In this document: positions 33,001 through 43,239 of the stretch, piece by piece | How positions within the stretch are numbered: position 1 is the stretch's first letter | Layout: every line of letters starts with the position of its first letter | Assembly (NCBI GenBank): GCA_029624675.1 | Contig: JARSSP010000064.1 | Coordinates: forward strand, 1 to 55,294 | Origin: Candidatus Contendibacter sp. | GTDB lineage: Bacteria; Pseudomonadota; Gammaproteobacteria; Competibacterales; Competibacteraceae | DNA: 55,294 nucleotides | Direction of reading: 5' to 3' | Translations under genes and position numbers: made by a program | Notes under the pieces: generated by a model | What the model saw: the letters and a program-made list of their open reading frames with translations, nothing else | Database searches by the model: none | What the model was told of the DNA's origin: nothing

Positions 33001-33609
33001 TTACCGCAACATGCCCCGCTCGACGATGAATCGAATCACCTGTTCCAACCCCTGCCGGGTCTTGAGATTGGTGAACGCGAACGGCCGCTCGCCACGCATC
33101 TTGCGCGCGTCGCGCTCCATGACCTCAAGCGATGCCCCAACATGGGGCGCTAGATCGATCTTGTTGATCACCAGCAGGTCGGAGCGGGTGATGCCGGGAC
33201 CACCCTTGCGCGGAATCTTGTCGCCGGCGGCCACGTCGATCACGTAGATCGTCAAATCCGATAGCTCCGGGCTAAAGGTGGCGCTCAGGTTATCGCCGCC
33301 CGATTCCACCATGACCAAATCGAGGTCGGGAAAGCGCTCGCAGAGCTGCGCCACCGCCGCCAGATTCATCGAGGCGTCCTCGCGGATAGCGGTGTGCGGG
33401 CAACCGCCGGTTTCCACCCCGACGATCCGTTCCGGTTCCAACGCCTGGGCGCGGGTCAGGAACTGGGCGTCCTCGTGGGTATAGATGTCGTTGGTGACCA
33501 CGGCGATTTGATAGCGGTCGCGCAGCGCCTTGCACAGCGCCTCGACCAGGGCGGTCTTACCGGAACCGACCGGACCGCCCACGCCGACGCGGAGAGGGGA
33601 CTTGTTCAT
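33001..33609 (-). CDS. ureG: Urease accessory GTPase UreG
   Basis: 202 aa, full length. SIMIBI GTPase that couples GTP hydrolysis to nickel delivery into urease. P-loop [17 protein letters not shown] (about 10–26), [13 protein letters not shown] (switch I), nickel motif [15 protein letters not shown] (C-P-H), [11 protein letters not shown] (switch II), and [11 protein letters not shown]. It is isolated from the other urease genes by a 2.3-kb opposite-strand restriction island. AAGG lies 8 nt before the ATG. A perfect sigma-54 consensus sits 41 bp upstream of the start codon. Confidence 0.97.
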   Translation of the reverse strand: MNKSPLRVGVGGPVGSGKTALVEALCKALRDRYQIAVVTNDIYTHEDAQFLTRAQALEPERIVGVETGGCPHTAIREDASMNLAAVAQLCERFPDLDLVMVESGGDNLSATFSPELSDLTIYVIDVAAGDKIPRKGGPGITRSDLLVINKIDLAPHVGASLEVMERDARKMRGERPFAFTNLKTRQGLEQVIRFIVERGMLR

Positions 33610-33649
33610 GAGAGAGCCTTTCGTTCAAAAAGGAAACCCAACCGTTGCG

Positions 33650-33664
33650 GCAACGCGCGTGCCA
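33650..33664 (-). promoter_or_regulatory. Sigma-54 promoter of ureG
   Basis: On the – strand TGGCACGCGCGTTGC matches the sigma-54 consensus TGGCACG-N4-TTGC at every defined position. The start point would fall near 33638, about 30 nt before the ureG ATG. No clear NtrC palindrome is visible in the 100 bp upstream, which is occupied by the divergent truncated vsr. Confidence 0.75.
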
Positions 33665-33762
33665 ATCGTACCCGATTCGGTTTGACGCGCCGTATCGCCA
33701 TGCGCCGCGAGACAGGTAAGATGATGAGTATCCGTGGTTGACCGAGGCAGGGGTGGCTGGCG

Positions 33763-34128
33763 ATGGGAAGGCGCGGTGACAAGAATAAAGTCGACGCTTT
33801 GGGTCCAGCAAGGGTCGAGGAGGGCGCTGTCGCCGCCTATCTGACTGATCCCGGTTTCCTGGTCGAAATTCCCTCTCGAACCGATACCCTGACGCCCGCC
33901 GCTCGCAGCGAACGGATGAGCCGTATCCGCAATAAGGATACCCGACCGGAAATGAAGGTTCGTCGTCTCGCGCACGGTTTGGGTTATCGGTATCGCTTGC
34001 ATGGCGCAAACTTGCCTGGCAAGCCCGACCTGGTCTTTTCCAGGCGGCGCAAGGTCATCTTCGTGCATGGCTGTTTCTGGCACCGCCACCCCGACGCAGG
34101 TTGCAAGCTAGCCAGATTGCCTAGCTAG
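33763..34128 (+). pseudogene. vsr: Truncated very-short-patch-repair endonuclease (vsr)
   Basis: A 121-codon frame. From about residue 41 it is clearly Vsr: DTLTPAARSERMSRIRNKDT, LPGKPDLVFSRRRKVIFVHG, CFWHRHPDAGC. The catalytic Asp of PDLV and His of HGCFWHRH are present. It stops after LARLPS, right behind the zinc/active-site core, whereas intact Vsr continues for about 50 more residues (the EFW … LGWRVLVVWEC part). The upstream ~40 codons do not look like Vsr. Vsr repairs T:G mismatches at cytosine-5 methylation sites and normally sits beside a dcm-type methylase; none is here. It is probably a broken remnant. Confidence 0.8.
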
Positions 34129-34180
34129 ACTGTCTGGCCAGCCAGTTTTTATGTGGCTCATTAAGGCTTTGGAGGGTGTT

Positions 34181-35200
34181 TTGAAAGGCATTAACTATTT
34201 TTGTGTAGATGAGCTTTATTCAAGTGATGAAATACAAAGATCACTCAAAGTAGGTAATGCAGGCGGTATACGAGTATGCCTAAATCCGGATGGGAAGGTA
34301 GCAAGGGTAGTTATTATGACGTCCCTGCTCGATACCAGGCAGTCAAGAGAAAATCCATATCATGATAGAATTGAGGGAGATGTGCTGGTTTATACAGGCG
34401 CAGGTAAAGAAGGAAATCAGTCTCTTGGTGGGACAAACAAGCGAGTTCCAGAGCAAATAAACTCGATGTTTCCCATTTATTGCTTTGAAATAATTGGAAA
34501 TAGACGGGATAAAATTATTGGCCAGAAGAGATGGAGGTTTTTAGGTATACTTGAATATTTAAGGCACTACCCAGATTTCCAAATTGATGTCCATGGACTA
34601 TTACGCCAAGTTTGGCTTTTCGAGTTTTTAGTTCATCATAATCCTCAAGTCATATACGTAGAAAATGATCAATCAATTTTAAATATGATATTGAATTCAA
34701 AAGATAAAAATTCATCAACTGAGGATGATCGTGAAATTGTAATGAGTGAAATTACTGAGGGTGATGATAAAAAAAATAGAGAGGATCCAAGGGTGATTGA
34801 GAATTTGCGTAGTCGATTACTTGCTACGTCGCCACGACAATTTGAGTATATTATCAAAGAGCTTCTTATAAAAACAGGGTTTGAACGGGCGGATGTCACT
34901 AAATACAGCCAAGATGGTGGAGTAGATGTAAACGCATATGCAGGAAAACATATGTGGCCAATTGAGAGTTTGCTTGTGCAAGTTCAAGCAAAGCGCTGGT
35001 TGCACTCAGTCGGTCTTAAAGAAGTCGCTGAGTTGAGAGGTAGTCTTCAACCTTTTGCACGTGGCTCTATTGTTACAACTAGTCATTTTTCAAAATCGGC
35101 AATTAAGGAAGCTAATGAAATAGGTAAAAACCCAATAGTTTTGTTAGATGGTTATAAGTTGGCTACCCTGATAAAGTCAGCTAATTTGAATTGGGATTGA
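34181..35200 (+). CDS. Type IV-like restriction enzyme: SRA-like domain plus Mrr nuclease
   Basis: About 340 aa. The C-terminal ~130 residues form an Mrr-type PD-(D/E)xK nuclease: SPRQFEYIIKELLIKTGFE, DGGVDVNAY (catalytic Asp), LVQVQAKRW (Q-x-K), GSIVTTSHFSKSA. The N-terminal half (GGIRVCLNPDGKVARVV, YTGAGKEGNQ, RWRFLGILEYLRHY) resembles SRA/YDG-type modified-base readers, such as those joined to Mrr-like nucleases in methylation-dependent enzymes; this part is less certain. A charged linker lies at about 185–205. TTG at 34181 is preferred because GGAGG lies 5 nt upstream; an ATG at 34151 is in frame. Strikingly AT-rich, hence recently acquired. Confidence 0.75.
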   Translation: MKGINYFCVDELYSSDEIQRSLKVGNAGGIRVCLNPDGKVARVVIMTSLLDTRQSRENPYHDRIEGDVLVYTGAGKEGNQSLGGTNKRVPEQINSMFPIYCFEIIGNRRDKIIGQKRWRFLGILEYLRHYPDFQIDVHGLLRQVWLFEFLVHHNPQVIYVENDQSILNMILNSKDKNSSTEDDREIVMSEITEGDDKKNREDPRVIENLRSRLLATSPRQFEYIIKELLIKTGFERADVTKYSQDGGVDVNAYAGKHMWPIESLLVQVQAKRWLHSVGLKEVAELRGSLQPFARGSIVTTSHFSKSAIKEANEIGKNPIVLLDGYKLATLIKSANLNWD

Positions 35201-35234
35201 TACCACCATCTTTAAAATTTTATTCGGAGTGGCC

Positions 35235-35900
35235 ATGGTGACTGAAAATGCTTTTCCATATAATCCTCTCGATAAGGTCAATCTTGGTAGGAGTGTTGTC
35301 CGAGCATTGCTGGAGCAAGCCGTGGTCAAGCTTTCCGAGACTGGCGAGCTTCAAGGGGCCGGGGTTTACGCGATTTACTATGCGGGGCCGTTTCCAGCTT
35401 ACCAACCTGTGGCGACTCAAAGTCGAAACGGTGAATTTATCCGGCCCATTTATGTCGGAAAGGTGATTCCCAAGGAAGCGAGGAAAGGCGGAATCGCCGC
35501 CGACGCGAGCAAGGGAACGGCTTTGCGGGATCGGCTTCGGCAGCACGCCGCTTCCATCGAGCAGGCCACGAATCTTGAACTGGGAGATTTCCATTGTCGT
35601 TGTCTGGTGGTGGACGACATTTGGATTCCCCTGGGCGAGAACATGCTGATCGAAATTTTTCAGCCGATCTGGAATATCGTGATCGATGGTTTCGGCAACA
35701 AGGACCCCGGCAATCGCCGGGCGACGCAATACCGTTCGCCGTGGGATGTGTTGCATCCTGGCAGACTATTCGCGGAAAAGCTGGCCAGCGGCGGAATCGC
35801 GCCCGAAGATGTCGTGCGCAAGCTTGAAAATTATTTTGCCGGATTACCCGTGGCCGCGATTCAAGAGCGGAACGACGAAGACGGGGACGAGGACGATTGA
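35235..35900 (+). CDS. Eco29kI-family GIY-YIG restriction endonuclease
   Basis: 221 aa. The GIY-YIG core is GAGVYAIYYAGPFPAY … RPIYVGKVIPKEARKGG, followed by LRDRLRQHAASI, GDFHCRCLVVDDIWIPLGE and WNIVIDGFGNKDPGNRRATQ … SPWDVLHPGR. This block order is characteristic of the Eco29kI family of type II enzymes (Eco29kI cuts CCGCGG). An acidic tail (NDEDGDEDD) ends the protein. CGGAG lies just before the ATG at 35235. No cytosine methylase gene is adjacent, so protection must come from elsewhere or the enzyme is not active. It is closely packed behind the Mrr gene (34 bp). Confidence 0.85.
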   Translation: MVTENAFPYNPLDKVNLGRSVVRALLEQAVVKLSETGELQGAGVYAIYYAGPFPAYQPVATQSRNGEFIRPIYVGKVIPKEARKGGIAADASKGTALRDRLRQHAASIEQATNLELGDFHCRCLVVDDIWIPLGENMLIEIFQPIWNIVIDGFGNKDPGNRRATQYRSPWDVLHPGRLFAEKLASGGIAPEDVVRKLENYFAGLPVAAIQERNDEDGDEDD

Positions 35901-35927
35901 ATCGTTCCAGCTCAAGCGGCACGGGGA

Positions 35928-36605
35928 TCACGACCGAAACAAGCGCGAATACTGCGTCTCATGCAGCGCGCTGACCAGGGCCAGTCCGGGCGCGGCGGCG
36001 CCGATCTCGTCATCCGGTAAGCTCAGGCCCTCTTCCACCATTGCAGTGATAGCCGGACCGGTGGCGACCAGCAACCGCTGGCTGGCGGTCTGACCCAGCG
36101 GAATCAATCGGGTAGCGGCGATGACCTGGTTCTCGGCCCAGGTCCAGGCGTAGCCGATGGCTGCCTCTGGCAGCGGAATCTCCCATTTCACCGCCGCCAG
36201 GCCGAACAAGGTGGCGAAACAGACGCGCGGCGCGTCTCGCCACGGTCCAGCTTCGTCGATGCCAAGATCGGTCAGCAGCCGGGCCAGCGCCGCGCCGAGA
36301 TGCCGATCTTCCCGCTGCAATTCGGCCGCTTCGCGGGAGGCGAACAGCCGGGCGTTCCAGCGCCGAACCGCGTTCATGTCATCGTCCCGCCAGGCTCGGT
36401 ACAGCCGAGCAAAAACTGGAATATCCAGGCGTCGCGGATTATGGCCGAGCAAGCCGAGAATCCACGCACCGGCGCTAGCCTCGTCGCGGACCCAGCCCCG
36501 CTCCACCGCGCTTTCCAAGCCCTGCGAATAGGCATAGGCGCCCACCGGCAGGGCTGGGCTGCACAATTGCAACAGGCGTGACAGAACGGCGAGATGCAGG
36601 TTCAT
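35928..36605 (-). CDS. ureF: Urease accessory protein UreF
   Basis: 225 aa, all-helical. UreF bridges UreD (UreH) and UreG in the nickel-insertion complex. Family marks: LLQLCSPALPVGAYAYSQGLE (about 12–32), DIPVFARLYRAWR, REAAELQREDRHLGAALARLL, CFATLFGLAAVKWEIPLPEA and YAWTWAENQVIAA. Its C-terminal tail ETQYSRLFRS is usual. The restriction island begins 28 bp beyond its stop, on the opposite strand, separating it from ureG. There are 136 bp between it and ureE, with a hairpin. Confidence 0.96.
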   Translation of the reverse strand: MNLHLAVLSRLLQLCSPALPVGAYAYSQGLESAVERGWVRDEASAGAWILGLLGHNPRRLDIPVFARLYRAWRDDDMNAVRRWNARLFASREAAELQREDRHLGAALARLLTDLGIDEAGPWRDAPRVCFATLFGLAAVKWEIPLPEAAIGYAWTWAENQVIAATRLIPLGQTASQRLLVATGPAITAMVEEGLSLPDDEIGAAAPGLALVSALHETQYSRLFRS

Positions 36606-36606
36606 T

Positions 36607-36737
36607 CAGAGTCTGTAAGAAAACTTCCCCCTCCTGTGGGAGCTTTGGAAACAGCGGACTTACGTCCGCCGCTCGCCAACGACCCAAGGACTCACCCTAC
36701 GGAGTTTTTATAAATCAATTGGTTGTTTTTCATGCAG
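36607..36737. repeat. Repeat-rich spacer between ureE and ureF
   Basis: Contains TCTGTAAGAAAACTTCCCCC and CTCCTGTGGGAG (similar to the start of the 8091 repeat), a strong hairpin AGCGGAC-loop-GTCCGCCGCT at 36653–36673, and TAAATCAATTGGTTG at 36711–36725. A near copy of the last block, extending over 28 bp, lies at 47867–47894. Confidence 0.55.
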
Positions 36738-36741
36738 CCTT

Positions 36742-37206
36742 TCATTCGTGCCCGTGGTGATGACCGCCGCCGAAGGCCCCGGCTTCCGGCTCGAACGGCG
36801 CCTGCTCGCAAACCACCGCCAACCCGAGTTCCCATACCATGCCGTCCAGCACGTGATCGTGTTGGTAACGCAACCAGCCGGGACCCAGTTGGAGCGCAAC
36901 GTGGCGGTTGCCGAGATGGTAGGCGGCGCGCGCCAGCAGCAGCGGGTCGGCGGTGTGGGCGGTGGAGACGGTTTCCGGGGCGGCGCGCACCTCGACCACC
37001 AGGCCACTGTTGGCACGCAACCGGTCGCCATGCCGCAAGATCGTGCCGCGCGGCAGAAACAGCCCGACCTCTTCGCCACTGTCCAGTCGCGTCCGCAGCC
37101 GGCTTTTCTGGCGCTGCTCGAAAGGCAAGGTCAGCGTCACCTGAGCAGGCAAGTCCATGTTCAGGCGCTCAAGGATTTGCAGTTCGATTGGTTCGCCGGG
37201 GTCCAT
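36742..37206 (-). CDS. ureE: Urease accessory nickel carrier UreE
   Basis: 154 aa. Delivers Ni to the UreG–UreDF complex. N-terminal beta domain with [20 protein letters not shown] and [14 protein letters not shown] (about 25–65), then the metal-binding domain with [18 protein letters not shown] (conserved His) and [12 protein letters not shown] (HDHVL). The C terminus is short and His-rich (GGGHHHGHE). The ATG at 37204–37206 is preferred; a TTG four codons earlier overlaps the ureC stop. It is directly downstream of ureC. Confidence 0.95.
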   Translation of the reverse strand: MDPGEPIELQILERLNMDLPAQVTLTLPFEQRQKSRLRTRLDSGEEVGLFLPRGTILRHGDRLRANSGLVVEVRAAPETVSTAHTADPLLLARAAYHLGNRHVALQLGPGWLRYQHDHVLDGMVWELGLAVVCEQAPFEPEAGAFGGGHHHGHE

Positions 37207-37214
37207 GAGTAGGC

Positions 37215-38956
<1,742 letters not shown>

Positions 38957-38960
<4 letters not shown>

Positions 38961-39274
38961 GGCGTGCCCTCCAGCGATCCCATCACGGCGGCGCGGAAGC
39001 CGTACACTTCTCGCGCCCCGGCGTACTCCACCAGATCCACTTCGCGTTCCTGGCCGGGTTCGAAGCGCACGGCCGTGCCGGCGGGAATGTCGAGCCGGCA
39101 ACCACGGGCCAGCGTTCGGTCGAAGCGCAGGGCGGGGTTGGTTTCGAAGAAATGGTAATGCGAGCCGACCTGGATCGGCCGGTCGCCGGTGTTGGCCACG
39201 GTCAGCCGCGTGAAGCGGCGGCCGACGTTGAGTTCAAGATCACCGTCGCCGGTGACAATTTCGCCGGGAATCAT
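38957..39274 (-). CDS. ureB: Urease beta subunit UreB
   Basis: 105 aa, normal length. Structural subunit: [39 protein letters not shown] (about 25–44), [20 protein letters not shown] and [17 protein letters not shown]. It lies 10 bp after ureA and overlaps ureC by 4 bp (ATGA). The gene fits its family throughout. Confidence 0.97.
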
Positions 39275-39284
39275 GGGCGTCTCC

Positions 39285-39587
39285 TCAAGGAATCGGGTCG
39301 TGCACGGTGACCAGTTTGGTGCCGTCCGGAAAGGTGGCTTCGATCTGCACTTCGAGGATCATTTCCGGGACGCCTTCCATCACGTCGTCGCGGGTCAGCA
39401 GGGTGCGGCCGTGGCTCATCAGTTCGGCCACGCTCCGTCCCTCCCGCGCGCCTTCCAGCAGCGCGCAGGAAAGGTAGGCGACGGCTTCAGGATAATTGAG
39501 TTTCAGGCCCTTGGCCTTGCGCCGTTCCGCCAGCAGGCCGGCGACGAACAACAGCAGCTTGTCTTTTTCGCGGGGCGTTAGCTCCAT
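39285..39587 (-). CDS. ureA: Urease gamma subunit UreA
   Basis: 100 aa, normal length. Begins [20 protein letters not shown], contains [20 protein letters not shown] and [18 protein letters not shown], and ends [20 protein letters not shown]. The start is set by the family: longer in-frame sequence upstream is non-homologous and overlaps ureD. It lies 20 bp after ureD. Confidence 0.97.
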   Translation of the reverse strand: MELTPREKDKLLLFVAGLLAERRKAKGLKLNYPEAVAYLSCALLEGAREGRSVAELMSHGRTLLTRDDVMEGVPEMILEVQIEATFPDGTKLVTVHDPIP

Positions 39588-39607
39588 GGGCGTTCTCGCA
39601 ATGGTGA

Positions 39608-40489
39608 TCAGGTGTTCCAGAATCGGGAGGGACAGGGCGGACGACCGAATAGCGCTGGCCTTAGCAAGCCCCATGCCACGGTAAAAAACTGCCGGGCGCG
39701 GGCCGTAGACGGTCCCAGATAGCGACAGATTAGCACGCCGTCCAGTTGGCTGACGGTCGCCAGTTCCGAATCGCTCGCCGACGAATCGGGAAGCGGACGA
39801 GAGGGCAATTTCAGCGCATCCCATTTGGCGCGGATGGCGTCGACCAGGCCCAGTGGCGAATCCGTGCAGATCAAGGTGGCGCTGACGGGTTGGCCCCGCA
39901 AGCCCCAGGGTGCGTCCAGAACAGGGTCGCCGCTGGCATAGCGGCCTTGCTCAAGATAAAGTGGTTCGTCGTCGCGCCATAGTTCGAAATCCTGCCGATA
40001 CTCGCCTGCTTTGAACGTTTCGCCTGCCGCTGGTCGGCCCAGACAGAAGATTTCCCACCCCAGAAATCGGGCATCACCTTGAAGTTCGACGTGGGTAAGC
40101 GCGTGGACGCGGGCACCGCTATAAAGGATGTTCTCCTGCGGCAACCATTCCAGCGTCGCGCTGGGGGCGACGGTCAGAAGTTGGGCCTGGCGGGCGAAGG
40201 AGCCGGCGCTGCGGTAAAACTTGCCGGCTGCCGGCGTGGTGACGAGAGCGTGGGCGCCCCTGCCCAACGACGCGTCGATGCGCAGTTCGTCGCCACCGAC
40301 CACGCCGCCGGGCGGATGCAGAAGGGCAACGTGGCAAACGCTCTCACCCTCGGGATAGAACGGCCGTTGCACTTGCAAAGGACCTTGATGCGAACGCCGC
40401 TCCAAAACGGTGCGGGTGTTCCGGCATTGAAAGTCCAAGGTTAGCTGGGCCAGCCAACCGGTGGGAGATGTCGCGGCGGCGAGAGTCAA
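39608..40489 (-). CDS. ureD: Urease accessory protein UreD (UreH)
   Basis: About 293 aa. Scaffold for nickel insertion. Family blocks: [30 protein letters not shown] (about 28–47), [48 protein letters not shown] and [15 protein letters not shown]. No ATG or GTG is available at the right place. The TTG at 40487–40489, preceded by GGGA, is the best start. The frame is continuous with that of the upstream alpha-E gene, which ends 10 codons earlier, so read-through or re-initiation from that gene is possible. First urease gene of the operon. Confidence 0.93.
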   Translation of the reverse strand: MTLAAATSPTGWLAQLTLDFQCRNTRTVLERRSHQGPLQVQRPFYPEGESVCHVALLHPPGGVVGGDELRIDASLGRGAHALVTTPAAGKFYRSAGSFARQAQLLTVAPSATLEWLPQENILYSGARVHALTHVELQGDARFLGWEIFCLGRPAAGETFKAGEYRQDFELWRDDEPLYLEQGRYASGDPVLDAPWGLRGQPVSATLICTDSPLGLVDAIRAKWDALKLPSRPLPDSSASDSELATVSQLDGVLICRYLGPSTARARQFFTVAWGLLRPALFGRPPCPSRFWNT

Positions 40490-40519
40490 AGCAATCCCAA
40501 CAGCCGGTACAAGTCCAGT

Positions 40520-41497
40520 TTAGTGGGCGAAATAGGCGGCGGCGATTTGACCGTGTAATTCGCCCAGGCCGATTTGCACCTCATCGATAAAGTCGTGCAG
40601 CCCTTCGCGGGCCAGTTCGGGCACCGTCGCCGCGTTCAACGTTTGCCGGAGCGCGGCGAGCGCGGCCAACGCGGCTTCGTGGCGGGGCAGTTTGCGCAGG
40701 CAGATGTCCAGTTGCCGCAGGCAAAACGCCACGGCGCGCGGGAAATATTCGTCCTGCAACAGGAATTTCAGCACATCCGGCCCGTTGACCCGGACCCGCA
40801 CCTGTTGGCGGTACACCTGATAGGCGCTGAGCGATTTCAACACGCTCATCCATTGAATGCTTTCGAATGGATCCTGCTCCTCCTGGGTGGCAGGGGCGGC
40901 GATTTGGGGTGGCGTTGAGGTTTGGGTCTGGGTCTGGCTGGCGTGCGACAGCAGGTTGGCCGACCGCACGTCCAGGATGCGGGTGGTCATGTCGGCGCGT
41001 TCCAGATAATGGCCCAGACGGACGAAATCGTAGGCGGCGGTGCGCGTCATGGTGCCGGCCAGCAGTCCGCCGATTTGCTGCGCGCCGTGAATCACCCGCC
41101 GCAGGAACTCGTAACGACCGCGCCGACTGGGCAGGTGATCGCGCGCGTAGATGTAAAGACCGTTGATCTGCTCCCAGGCTTCCTGCGGCACGGTATCGCG
41201 GGTGGTGCGCAGATTTTCGCGGGCGGCGGCCAGGCTGGAGATGATCGAGCCGGGATTTTCGCGGTCGCCGATCAGGAACTTGACCACGTTGGTTTCGTCG
41301 GCCAGCCGATGGGGGTCCTTTTCGAAGAACAGCTTCTCGGCGCCCACGATGAAAATCAGCGGCAGCCAGCCGAAGGTGGTGGTGCGCGGCAGGTCCAGCA
41401 GCAGGTTGGTGTTGACGTTGATCAGCCGGGCGGTGTCCTCGGCCCGCTCGACGTAACGGGTCATCCAATAAATGTTCTGCGCGACGCGTGACAGCAT
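40520..41497 (-). CDS. Alpha-E domain protein (DUF403)
   Basis: 325 aa, all-helical. Typical start MLSRVAQNIYWMTRYVERAE and block TARLINVNTNLLLDLP; later REAAx-like helices VIHGAQQIGGLLAGTM, YDFVRLGHYLERADMTTRIL and VLKFLLQDEYFPRAV. A Gln/Thr/Pro-rich linker interrupts the helices near 190–215. The family is always found with the circularly permuted ATP-grasp protein and transglutaminase-like proteins, in gene sets proposed to make or cross-link peptides; no biochemical role is proven. It starts 2 bp after the ATP-grasp stop and is followed by ureD after 30 bp, which implies one transcript. Confidence 0.92.
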   Translation of the reverse strand: MLSRVAQNIYWMTRYVERAEDTARLINVNTNLLLDLPRTTTFGWLPLIFIVGAEKLFFEKDPHRLADETNVVKFLIGDRENPGSIISSLAAARENLRTTRDTVPQEAWEQINGLYIYARDHLPSRRGRYEFLRRVIHGAQQIGGLLAGTMTRTAAYDFVRLGHYLERADMTTRILDVRSANLLSHASQTQTQTSTPPQIAAPATQEEQDPFESIQWMSVLKSLSAYQVYRQQVRVRVNGPDVLKFLLQDEYFPRAVAFCLRQLDICLRKLPRHEAALAALAALRQTLNAATVPELAREGLHDFIDEVQIGLGELHGQIAAAYFAH

Positions 41498-41499
41498 GG

Positions 41500-42954
41500 T
41501 TAGAGTCCCCCCGTGTCCACGATCCAAGTGTCCTTGCTACCGCCCCCTTGCGAGGAATTCACGACCAGCGAGCCCTTGCGCAGCGCCACCCGGGTCAAGC
41601 CGCCGGTGGTGACGTAGGTCGTGGGGCCGGACAGGATGAACGGCCGCAAGTCGACGTGGCGCGGCTCCATCCGGTCGTCGCACAACGTCGGCGAGGTGGA
41701 CAGCGCTAGCGTCGGTTGGGCGATGTAGTTGCGCGGGTCCTTCGGGATCAGTTCGGCGAAACGCTTGCGCTCGGCGGGCGTGGCGTGCGGCCCGACCAGC
41801 ATCCCGTAGCCGCCGGATTCGTTGGCGGGCTTGACCACCAGTTGATCGAGATGGGCCAGAACATATTGGCGGTCCTTCTCTCTCATGCACAGGTAAGACG
41901 GCACGTTGGGAATCAGCGGGTCCTGGTCGAGGTAGTACTTGATGATTTGGGGAACGAAGGCGTAAACCACCTTGTCGTCGGCCACGCCCGCGCCGGGCGC
42001 GTTCGCCAGCGCCACGTTGCCCTTGCGCCAGGCCCGCATCAGACCCTTGACGCCCAGCGTCGAATCAGGCCGGAACACCTCGGGGTCCAGAAACAGATCG
42101 TCGATGCGCCGGTAGATCACGTCCACCCGCTCCAGTCCCTCGATGGTGCGCATGTAGACGCAATCGTCGTCGCCCACTTCCAGATCGCTGCCCTCCACCA
42201 GCTCCACGCCCATCTGCTGCGCGAGATAGGAATGCTCGAAATAGGCCGAGTTGTAGATGCCGGGCGTGAGCACCACCACGGTTGGATGATCGCCCGGCCG
42301 GGGCGACAGCGAGGCCAGCATGTCGTAGAGGCGCAAGGTGTAGTCGTCCACCGGCTGAATGCGCTGGTGTCCGAACAGTTCCGGGAACACCCGCTTGGTC
42401 ACCACCCGGTTTTCCAGCATGTAGGAGACGCCGGAGGGGACGCGCAGATTGTCCTCCAGCACGTAAATCGTCCCGTCCTTGTCGCGCACCAGGTCCGAGC
42501 CGCAGATGTGCGCCCAAACCCCGTGGCGGGGGCTGACCCCCACGCACTGGGGGCGGAAATTGGCCGACTGCGCCAGCACCTCGGCGGGGAGGACGCCGTC
42601 CCGAATGATTTTCTGCTCGTGGTAAAGATCGTCGATGAACAGGTTGAGCGCCCGCACCCGCTGCTTCAGACCGGCCTCGGCGCGATCCCATTCGTGCTTG
42701 GGGATGATCCGCGGCACGATGTCGAACGGCCAGGCCCGGTCGATGCTGCCGCCCTCGGTGTAGACGGTGAAGGTGATGCCCATCACCAGAATCGCGAGTT
42801 CGGCGGCGGTCTTGCGCTCGTGCAGTTCCTCGTCGCTCAGGGAAGCCAGGTATTCGCAAAGCGCCCGGGCGGCGGGACGGGGTCCCGTCCCGTTGGCGAT
42901 CAGTTCGTCGTAATGGGAGCCAGTCGCGGCGTAGCGTTGCCACTCGATGGTCAT
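41500..42954 (-). CDS. Circularly permuted ATP-grasp type 2 protein
   Basis: 484 aa. Family blocks: GITFTVYTEGGSIDRAWPFD (about 60–80), PRIIPKHEWDRAEAGLKQR, RALNLFIDDLYHEQKII, VWAHICGSDLVRDKDGT, YVLEDNLRVPSGVSYMLENR, VDVIYRRIDDLFLDP, NAPGAGVADDKVVYAFVP, and VVKPANESGGYGML near the C terminus. It is a predicted carboxylate–amine ligase that would form an amide or peptide bond with ATP; the substrate is unknown. The ATG at 42952–42954 has GAGG upstream. A sigma-54 element lies about 50 bp upstream. Confidence 0.93.
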   Translation of the reverse strand: MTIEWQRYAATGSHYDELIANGTGPRPAARALCEYLASLSDEELHERKTAAELAILVMGITFTVYTEGGSIDRAWPFDIVPRIIPKHEWDRAEAGLKQRVRALNLFIDDLYHEQKIIRDGVLPAEVLAQSANFRPQCVGVSPRHGVWAHICGSDLVRDKDGTIYVLEDNLRVPSGVSYMLENRVVTKRVFPELFGHQRIQPVDDYTLRLYDMLASLSPRPGDHPTVVVLTPGIYNSAYFEHSYLAQQMGVELVEGSDLEVGDDDCVYMRTIEGLERVDVIYRRIDDLFLDPEVFRPDSTLGVKGLMRAWRKGNVALANAPGAGVADDKVVYAFVPQIIKYYLDQDPLIPNVPSYLCMREKDRQYVLAHLDQLVVKPANESGGYGMLVGPHATPAERKRFAELIPKDPRNYIAQPTLALSTSPTLCDDRMEPRHVDLRPFILSGPTTYVTTGGLTRVALRKGSLVVNSSQGGGSKDTWIVDTGGL

Positions 42955-43004
42955 CGTCGTTGTCCTCGGGATTGGCCTGTTCGGTGGACCTTGCGTTTTG
43001 GCCA

Positions 43005-43019
43005 GCAAAATACAAGCCA
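43005..43019 (-). promoter_or_regulatory. Sigma-54 promoter of the ATP-grasp–alpha-E–urease transcript
   Basis: On the – strand TGGCTTGTATTTTGC, preceded by T and followed by T, matches YTGGCACG-N4-TTGCW at all but two defined positions, including the invariant GG and GC with exact spacing. The predicted start is near 42993, about 40 nt before the ATG. Confidence 0.7.
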
Positions 43020-43151
43020 ATATGGGCCGGAAGGTGGAGTCTGCCACGCGCGTTCACATAAATATTTAAGAATCGAACCGAGATAATGAGGTGAAGCGCG
43101 ATCCAGCGTCTTTTAGACGGATGCTGAAGGCGGTGAGGGTCTGGCGGTGAT

Positions 43152-43198
43152 TGCACCAGGGGAGTGCTGCAATGATCCGTTTGCACGGGATGGGTGCA
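43152..43198. promoter_or_regulatory. Pair of NtrC-like enhancer sites
   Basis: TGCACCAGGGGAGTGCT (43152–43168; 10 of 12 positions) and TGCACGGGATGGGTGCA (43182–43198; 11 of 12) match TGCACC-N5-GGTGCA. Their centres are 30 bp apart, close to three helical turns. They lie about 75 and 105 bp upstream of the predicted + start and roughly 165–200 bp upstream of the – start. Confidence 0.7.
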
Positions 43199-43239
43199 AA
43201 GAAGCGGGTCAATCCGTTGGAATCATCGGCAAGACCCGA

